DNA of 8,974 bases from an uncultured Ruminococcus sp. Its GTDB lineage: Bacteria; Bacillota; Clostridia; Oscillospirales; Ruminococcaceae. The stretch is from positions 1 to 8,974 of the forward strand of contig CAMNAY010000058.1 of the NCBI GenBank assembly GCA_946531975.1, read 5' to 3'. A program made the position numbers and the translations under genes. This document shows, one piece after another, positions 1 to 6,900 of this stretch. A model generated the notes under the pieces. That model was not told the DNA's origin. It was given only the letters and a program-made list of their open reading frames with translations, and searched no databases. Within the stretch, counting starts at the first letter, position 1, and every line of letters begins with the position of its first letter.

Positions 1-1
1 G

Positions 2-469
2 GCAGGCGGCTATGCAGGCGTGGCAGGTCATCATTATCTCAAGGATTCAAAGCCGAAGTTTGCCGATCATCTGACAGCTTCACAGCAGAAGCTGCTCGCT
101 GAGGAATTCTATGTTCCGCAGGAGAGCGGCAGCATCCTCTGTGCCGGCTTCCGGGACCGCATCTACCGGATCGAAGCCGGCGGCTATGCCGACAGCGGAG
201 CCGTTCTGGACGCATTCCCGTTCCGGAGCGAAGATCTGCGGGAATCCGCAAAGAAGGAGATCGGCAATCCCGCAGCGTTTCAGAGCGGCTATCAGACGCT
301 CACCGGCGAAACCGTGTCCGCATACCGGATCTATTCCTTGAACAGTCTGGAGGGCACGGAAGCATATGATGTGTATATCTTCAGCAAGAATGACGAATGG
401 TATTTTGATGTATCCAAGAGCATGATTCGCGATGACCGCTTCTTTGCGATCTTTTCTTCGCAGGAATGA
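2..469 (+). CDS. 3' end of a gene of unknown function (5' truncated by window edge)
   Basis: The frame is open from the first bases of the window to a TGA at 467-469, giving 155 visible residues. A GTG at position 20 could serve as a start, but no convincing ribosome binding site precedes it and the frame continues upstream (Ala-Gly-Gly-Tyr-Ala-Gly before it), so the gene probably begins outside the window. The visible part looks soluble and mixed alpha/beta, with no membrane segment. It has a Gly-Gly-Tyr-Ala motif near the left edge and again in the middle ('EAGGYAD'), and an aromatic C-terminal stretch ('DVYIFSKNDEWYFDVSKS') suggesting a final beta hairpin. I do not recognise the family. 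A strong terminator 46 bp after the stop separates it from the next gene, so it is unlikely to be co-transcribed with the dockerin protein. Confidence is good that it is coding, and nil for function. Confidence 0.75.
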   Translation, partial: AGGYAGVAGHHYLKDSKPKFADHLTASQQKLLAEEFYVPQESGSILCAGFRDRIYRIEAGGYADSGAVLDAFPFRSEDLRESAKKEIGNPAAFQSGYQTLTGETVSAYRIYSLNSLEGTEAYDVYIFSKNDEWYFDVSKSMIRDDRFFAIFSSQE

Positions 470-514
470 TGCAGAAGGAACACGCAGAACGCCTGTCGGT
501 CATGCAATTTTCAG

Positions 515-551
515 CGGGGAGCGTCCCAAACGGGGCGCTTCCCGTTTTTTT
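515..551 (+). terminator. Rho-independent terminator of the upstream gene
   Basis: A 13-bp stem (515-527 with 532-544) closes on an AAAC loop and is followed directly by seven T residues (545-551). Only two pairs are wobbles (G519-T540 and T524-G535). The spacing after the stop at 469 is typical. It ends the upstream transcript before the dockerin gene promoter. Confidence 0.95.
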
Positions 552-647
552 CGCCTCCGTTTCAGGTGCATCGCTGACCGCAGTTTCATCCCGGCTGCAC
601 AGCGCAGAAAACAGGATTTGTTGATAGGGGGAAATATGTTCTGGCTG
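552..647. other. intergenic stretch with no recognisable feature
   Basis: This is part of the 390-bp gap between the two plus-strand genes. I see no convincing gene, RNA or repeat between the terminator and the promoter. An AGGGGG followed 4 nt later by ATG (636) opens a 35-codon frame, but that frame runs straight through the -35 and -10 boxes, so I do not call it. Confidence 0.5.
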
Positions 648-676
648 TTGACAAATAACTGCGTGTATGGTATACT
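648..676 (+). promoter_or_regulatory. near-consensus sigma-A promoter of the giant dockerin gene
   Basis: The -35 box TTGACA (648-653) is a perfect match. A 17-bp spacer leads to the -10 box TATACT (671-676), which matches five of six. TG at 668-669, one base before the -10 box, makes it an extended -10 as well. Transcription should start near 683, leaving a leader of about 175 nt before the ATG at 860. No other promoter of similar quality is visible in the gap. Confidence 0.9.
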
Positions 677-684
677 GAATGTAT

Positions 685-728
685 CTATCGGACACAAAAA
701 TCCTGATAGTCAATCTATCGTTTTTGTG
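685..728 (+). promoter_or_regulatory. leader hairpin with alternative pairing
   Basis: CACAAAAA (693-700) is perfectly complementary to TTTTTGTG (721-728). Inside this stem, TGATAG (704-709) pairs with CTATCG (715-720, including a T-G wobble) around a TCAAT loop, with only a 3-nt bulge (701-703). A second copy of ATCTATCG lies just upstream (683-690), and its CTATCG (685-690) could pair with the same TGATAG segment, so two structures compete. The element begins within a few bases of the predicted transcript start. It could be a 5' stabilising stem-loop or part of an attenuator; which one is inference. I recognise no known riboswitch class. Confidence 0.5.
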
Positions 729-768
729 CTGCTTGTAAAATAATCTGTCCCTTGATTCGCATTGCCGG

Positions 769-776
769 AAAGGAGG
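769..776 (+). promoter_or_regulatory. orphan perfect Shine-Dalgarno sequence in the leader
   Basis: AAAGGAGG is a full anti-16S match but lies 83 nt before the real start codon. The nearest downstream start is a GTG at 792, 15 nt away, which is too far for efficient initiation. That GTG opens a 32-codon frame ending with TGA at 888-890, overlapping the start of the large gene in another frame. The site may be a leader-peptide signal, a ribosome standby site or chance. Confidence 0.4.
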
Positions 777-845
777 CCTGACAGAACACAAGTGACATTT
801 TCGACTGAACCCCGACAATCCGATTTCCGATTACAGAAAACGAAA

Positions 846-851
846 GTGAGG
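846..851 (+). promoter_or_regulatory. ribosome binding site fixing the start of the dockerin gene
   Basis: GTGAGG sits 8 nt before the ATG at 860. An in-frame TGA at 854-856 rules out any longer start, and the signal peptide begins immediately at this ATG, so the start is secure. Confidence 0.75.
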
Positions 852-859
852 TTTGAACA

Positions 860-976
860 ATGCATACACGATCACGGTTTTTATCCCTGATGTTTGCTGT
901 CACGCTGACAGCATCCATGGCATCCTATCTTCCGGGTATGCCGGCACCGCCTGAGACGCTTCAGGCAGCCGCGGCT
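860..976 (+). other. signal peptide of the dockerin protein
   Basis: Two arginines at residues 4 and 6 precede a hydrophobic core (residues 7-24), then a Pro-rich stretch and an Ala-Ala-Ala-Ala run at 36-39 with acidic sequence after it. This fits signal peptidase I cleavage after one of the alanines. There is no lipobox cysteine. The exact cut cannot be fixed by eye. Confidence 0.85.
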
Positions 977-3900
977 GATACGGAGGAAGAACCCGATGCC
1001 TCCACCAACATGACCATTGATTTCAATTATGAAAAGAACAATGGCGTCACCACGCCGGATGAGTCTTTCCTGAGAATCGGCGCAGAGGGCTATGAAAAAG
1101 AAACCTACCTTACCCCTGAGTCAAAGAAAGAATGGCAAAAGTTTTACGATTCGCATCCGTGGCAGCACGTCACATGCTGGTCAAGCGAAGCGAATGACGA
1201 AGGCTCGCTCCGCACCTATCTGACATCGACGGATAAGGATATCGAATACCTCTGCCTGACGCAGGACTATTCCTATTCAAACTGGGGCAGAACCCCCTGG
1301 AAACCGATGGTCGTCACCAAGGACAAGGTGCTCGACCTCAACGGTCACAAGCTCGAGATCCGCTATGACCGCAATGTGAATCACGCACAAACTGACAAGC
1401 ACCAGAACACGATCGAGGATACGCATCTTGCGACCTGCATTGAGATCGAAAACGGTGCGACCCTGACGATCATCGACTCCTCTGCCTGGCGCGGGGAGGG
1501 TACTGATCAGAAGGGCACCGGCGGCATCAGCTTTACCGGCTACATGATCGACCCCTACAAATATGATATCCAGTTCCACACGACACGCGATCTGTTCCAT
1601 GTCAACAACGGCAATCTCGTGATCTACGGCGGAACCTTCCAGGCGGGCAGAAAGAAGGATCAGCTGAAGAGCAGCTTCTCGATGAGCAAGCTGAAGACCG
1701 TCATCGGCTCTGCTGTGGAGATGGGTGTCAATGTGGCAGAATATGCCACGGGTCTGAACACCGCATCCGCTGCATATAAGGATGTGCTCAAATCCACGCT
1801 CAGCAAGGCGGCACTTTCCGAAAACGGCGATACGGGTGAAGACGACAACAAGCAGGGCGACACCCAGACCGTCGTTGAGCGCGACGGCAAGAACCAGAAT
1901 GCCGTCCCGAAGGAAGCAGACGAGAAGGAAGGTCCCGGCGGCAAGGACGACCGCGAACCGACCATCGGCGAAAAGAAGGACAAGAACAAGGAATCCGAAA
2001 ACAAATCCAACGACAAGAAAAACGCAAAGGACGATACCAACACAAAGCTCGCCGAGGCGGAAAATAAAATCGTGAAGCAGGCGACCGACAAGGAAGGCAT
2101 CATGGGCATCGTTGACAGTGCGTTTTCGCTGGCATCCGGCATCTCGAGCCTGTTTGCGCCGGATAACAAATCCCGCGTGACACAGAGCATCAAGGGCACT
2201 GTGGTCTGCGTCGGCAATGACGGCTCCTTTGTCTCCTACGGCGGCACCTACAAGGGCTACGGCTCCACGCAGCACACCCGCAACGGCGTTGTGGAGGTGC
2301 ATGTGGATCCCTCGACGCCGAAGACCTTTGACCACAGCAAATACGCCGGCGGTCTGGCGTATATCTACGGCGGCACATTTGAAGCATATAACGGCGCAAA
2401 TGTGTTTAATATGGTCACGGTCAGCTCCGGCAGACCGCACGCGATCGAATATGCGGGCGGCGATTCATCGCATCCTGTTTCGATTACGCTCGACAACAAG
2501 GAAACAGCGAATGTCGAGGTGCTCTATTACGAGAATCAGCAGGACTTCGTAAACGGCAAGGCGGATAAGCTGATCCCGATCAACACCGCGAACATTCAGG
2601 TGCGCGGCGGTCTGTTCCGCTGCTATTATGACCTCATGAATGTCACAACGCGGAAGGACGAGGATGATGAGCACTTCCGCAAGTTCCCCGGCACAATGGG
2701 CTCCGTCAATCTGGGCGTCGGCTCCTTCAATTCCAATCTCATTCAGGACGGACGCATCCAGATCAGCGACAAATACGGCGCTGGCTCTCTCGTTCTGCTC
2801 GATGAGCAGAGCAGCGAGGAGGCAGAAGGGCAGGGGCTCTATCACTACCGTCTGTTCTGCGGCGACAGTGAGCTGCGCACCAAATCGTATTATTCGGTTT
2901 ATCCCAACCCGAAGCTCAAGACCAACACCTCGCACTCCATGCAGCTCTCCACCTATGAGGGCACGGGAAAGGCGACCTCCAAGATTCTGGAGGAGGATGA
3001 GGAGAATATCCGTGCGCCCTACCGCCAGACGGAAAACTATTTCGATTATATGATCGACGACGCCAGAGCCTCCAGATGGTCTGTGATGCCGAATTTCCAT
3101 TATGCAGAAACCGACAGCATCCAGGCCAAGATGGATGTTTACGGTGCGGGCATCCGGGAATCTGAGGTGTGGTATTATCCGCTTCCGCACGCAGCAGACG
3201 GCTCCGTGATCGAGGATATCGGCTACAGCGAAGCGGGGATGCGTACATGGTCAATGTATGTGGGTTATAATCCATATGCCATAGGCAGCCCCGCATCGCA
3301 GTTGGATAATTTTTATTATGAATACGGCTGGATGGATCCTTCTAACCGGAATTGCGATGACAAGAAGTTCAAATCGCTGGAGAAGAGCTCCGCTGTCAAT
3401 CCGCTGTATTATACCCTTTCCTATGACAGCATCCGCAATGAAATGCTCTATTTCACATACAAGGTCTACCGTGTCGATCCGCTGAGCCGTGAGAGCATCA
3501 GCGAATCCAAGACCTTCGGCGTCGATGAGCCGCTGATCACAGTGCGCTACGGTGCCGGTCTTAAGGATGCGCTGAAATGCAAGCTGCCGCTGACGGAAGT
3601 CGAGCAGCAGATCAAGAACAAGCGTAAGGGCTGGGGCGGCTTCCAGCAGGGCGAAATGTACCGCATCGTCCTGACGGTCGAGCAGCGTATCGGCGTTCAC
3701 TATACGGAAGAAGGTTTCAGCGAGCAGCTTCCGGAAGCAAAGTGCGAATCCTCGATCCTGTTCCGCTGCTTCTCCTCCAGTGAGCTCAAGGATGAAGAAG
3801 AGGCATATAAGGAACGCGATTTCACGCCTGTGCAGTTTGACCTGAAGCAGGTGACGGATCCGACCTCCATGAGCGGCCGGACGATGACGGTCCCTGTGGT

Positions 3901-6900
3901 TGAAGCAGGGCAGTATGCAAATGTGCATATGATCAACGGCAAGGCGGGCATGACCGATTACAGAGGCGATGTCAAGGTGTTTGACCTCTACTATCAGTGG
4001 TGGGAGGTCGAAGAGGACGGAACCCCGGTGAGGCTGCTTGCCGGCACGGACAACATCTATGACGGCCCGAAGGATGAACGAAGCAAGCACAACAACTATG
4101 AATGGAATGTCGGAAAAGACGGGAAGATATATCGCAATACCGTCGATCCGAATGATCCGTATCTGTCATACTACGGCGAAAACGGTCTGCCGAAGAATCA
4201 GAATGACTGGACAGACAAGATGGTTCATCTCTATTCTCATGCAATGACCGACAAGAGCGATCTGACCCCGGATCATACGACGAATCTCTATCTTGGAAAC
4301 AATGACATCTTTGCAACCAATACCGATACCTGCTATATCCCCGAGGAAATGGCAGGCAAATACATCCAGGTCAAGGTGATCGTGCAGAATCTTGACTGGC
4401 CGATGGCATATGACAAGCTTCAGACCTTCTATTCGCATCCTGTCCTGGTCGGCGGCACAGCCAGGACGCTGTCCGGCGAGGTCAGTGCGGAGTATGCAGA
4501 GGGCGAGACCTATGCGGCATATAACAAGCCGGTGACGCTCTCCCTTGACAATGTGGACGGCCTCTATCCCAGCGAGAAGATCACAAGCGTCTGGTATGTT
4601 GCAGGCTATTCGACCAAGAAATTCGATGATCTCAGCATCACCGATCTCAGCGAACTGCCGACTGTGCAGTATCCTGCCGATTTCTTTGATGCGGATTATG
4701 ATCTGAAGAAGATCTTAGCAAAGGATTGCAGAACCTTTGCGCGCATTGAGACCAACAAGGGTAGAGTGCTCACGACTGCGGATGCGCATTTCAACTATGA
4801 GGTTGAGGCGACCGATATTGCGCTGGCGGGAGATCAGATTGAGGAATATAAACTCTCTGATATTCTGAAGGGCAAGTATCCGAACGGCGTCTGGAAGTAC
4901 TATGCACTGCCGATGGGCGCTTCTGTCGGCTATGATTTCCATAATTGCACCACCACCGATGAGAAGGTCGCGACGCTGAATGAAGCGGGCAGGATCATCT
5001 TCGGCGGCGGCTTCGGCGAGACCGAGATCACGGTCACCAGCCCGACGGGCAAGCCCGTTTCCCTGACCGTGCGTGTCATCAATGACTACGACAGCTTTGA
5101 GATCAGCGGCATCAAGGCGCCGGTCATCGGCGAGCCGCTCAGCACCAATGCGGTTGTTCCGGCAGATGCCCCGTATCATGTCAAGGATGTCAAGTGGTAC
5201 AAGGACTACAAGAGCTGGACCAACGGGCAGGAAGCGGATCCAAATGAGATCGCGGAATACGGTCATCCGTACCGTGCGGAAGTGACGCTGGAATCCAATG
5301 AGTTCTGCATCGCAGACTGGAACTCGGATTACAGTCTCACAGTGGAGTTCCCCGACGGTTCGTCGGATACGGCGACAGGCACTCAGGTCGATCAGGCCTA
5401 TGATTACGATACGCACGAGCATTTGCAGGAGTTCACGGTCAGCTATGAATTCCCCGCGCAGACCGATCCGAACGCAACGGTCATCAGCGAGATCCATCTG
5501 GACTTCCCGACTAAGGTGCCCGAGGGCGTCTATATCGACGAATGGCTTGATGACAATGTGAGCCTCTATGCAAACGGCCCCATCGACGGCTTCACGCTCT
5601 CGATTGTACCGGCATTCAGCGAGGACTGCGAGCGGATCGCCAGGGCTTACAATTACAGCAGCTGCCAGGATGTTGCCGTCTTTGTCAAGGGCATGCAGAC
5701 AGGTCTTTCGGTACACATCGAAGTGCCCGATGATCTGGAGGCAAAGGGCAACAGCATCGCAGAGCAGGTCAAACTGATCATCAACGGCGAAGAGAGCGGC
5801 CATCTCACATGGAGCTCGAAAGACACGCTTTGGTTCCAGGCACTGGATTCGCTGACGGTGACAGACGGCACTTTGCAGCTGCAATACCCCGACTACAAGG
5901 TTGCAGGCGTCAATGCAGTCGTCGGTGAAACGGTTACGCTGGAGGATCTGTTTACAAGCAGCAATGCACAGCTTGAGGTCACGATGACCGGCATCCACTC
6001 CACCTATGATGTGAACGATTTCTTTGAATACGATCTCGATGCAGGCACATTCACGCCCATCAAGGCGCACCAGACCGCAACATTTTATGTTGATTATGTT
6101 CTGACGGCGCAGACAGGCGGCAGCGGCACTCCTGAGTACCGGCACGAAGGCTCTGTCACGATCGACGGAATCTATGAAACCGCAGCCGATGCGCCCGAGA
6201 TCACGGAGCCTGCCGTCAAGCAGATCGGCATCACGGCGCTGCATCCCGACGGCAGCAAGGCGTATTCCGGCGAATATCCGTATACGGCATACATGAGCGT
6301 GCCCGAGGTTGCGGACGCACTGTTCTGCGGCATCTATGACGATACCGATACGATCCTGAAATACAGCAAAAATGCGCTGGAATACGGCGCAGGCAGAATT
6401 CAGACAACGCTCCAGGACGGCGGACAGTATACGCTGAAAACCGTTCCGGCAGACAGCATGCAGGTTTGCCCGGGCGCGGCGGAGGTCTATGCCTTTGTCG
6501 AAGCGCCGGACGGCAGCGATGTCCCGGGCATCAGCATTTCCGTGGACGGTGTTCACTATGTCAGCTCTGCGCGCCTGACAGGTCTCACGCCGGACACCGA
6601 TTATACGCTGTATTACCGCCAGGGCTTTGACGGCACGGTCTACGCAAAGACATTCCGCACCGCAAAGCAGGATTACGGCGTCTATCTCGGCAGAACGGCT
6701 GTCACGGACAGCAATCTCGGCTCCCTTGACAGGGACGGCTGGCATTATGATCCCGAGACGCACACCCTGACACTCAAGGATTACAATCTGCGCTCTTTCG
6801 GCGCCGTGTCGTGGATCGAGCCCTTTGACCAATGGAAGATGAACTATAATTCCGTGATCGTTTCCAGACAGGATCTGAATCTGGTTCTGATCGGAGAGAA

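Noticed and set aside
20..469. GTG at position 20 as the true start of the first gene
   Set aside because: No ribosome binding site precedes it and the frame is open to the window edge, so truncation is more likely.
432..743. Plus-strand frame of 103 codons in the gap, with a possible 35-codon start at 636
   Set aside because: It runs through the terminator, the -35 and -10 boxes and the leader hairpin. The AGGGGG before 636 is only 4 nt from the ATG and the peptide resembles nothing known.
381..818. 145-codon minus-strand frame across the gap
   Set aside because: It overlaps the upstream gene, its terminator and the promoter in antisense; no ribosome site or domain.
683..859. Known riboswitch in the leader
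   Set aside because: I compared it with the conserved cores I can recall (for example c-di-GMP and NiCo types) and none fits; only a simple hairpin is supported.
1277..2440. 387-codon minus-strand frame over the beta-helix region
   Set aside because: Antisense shadow of the dockerin gene; no ribosome site or recognisable domain.
4715..6832. 705-codon open frame on the minus strand inside the dockerin gene
   Set aside because: It is fully antisense to a clearly real coding region with secreted-domain homology. Its product is Arg/Ile/Val-rich with no recognisable domain, and long shadow frames are expected from this codon bias.
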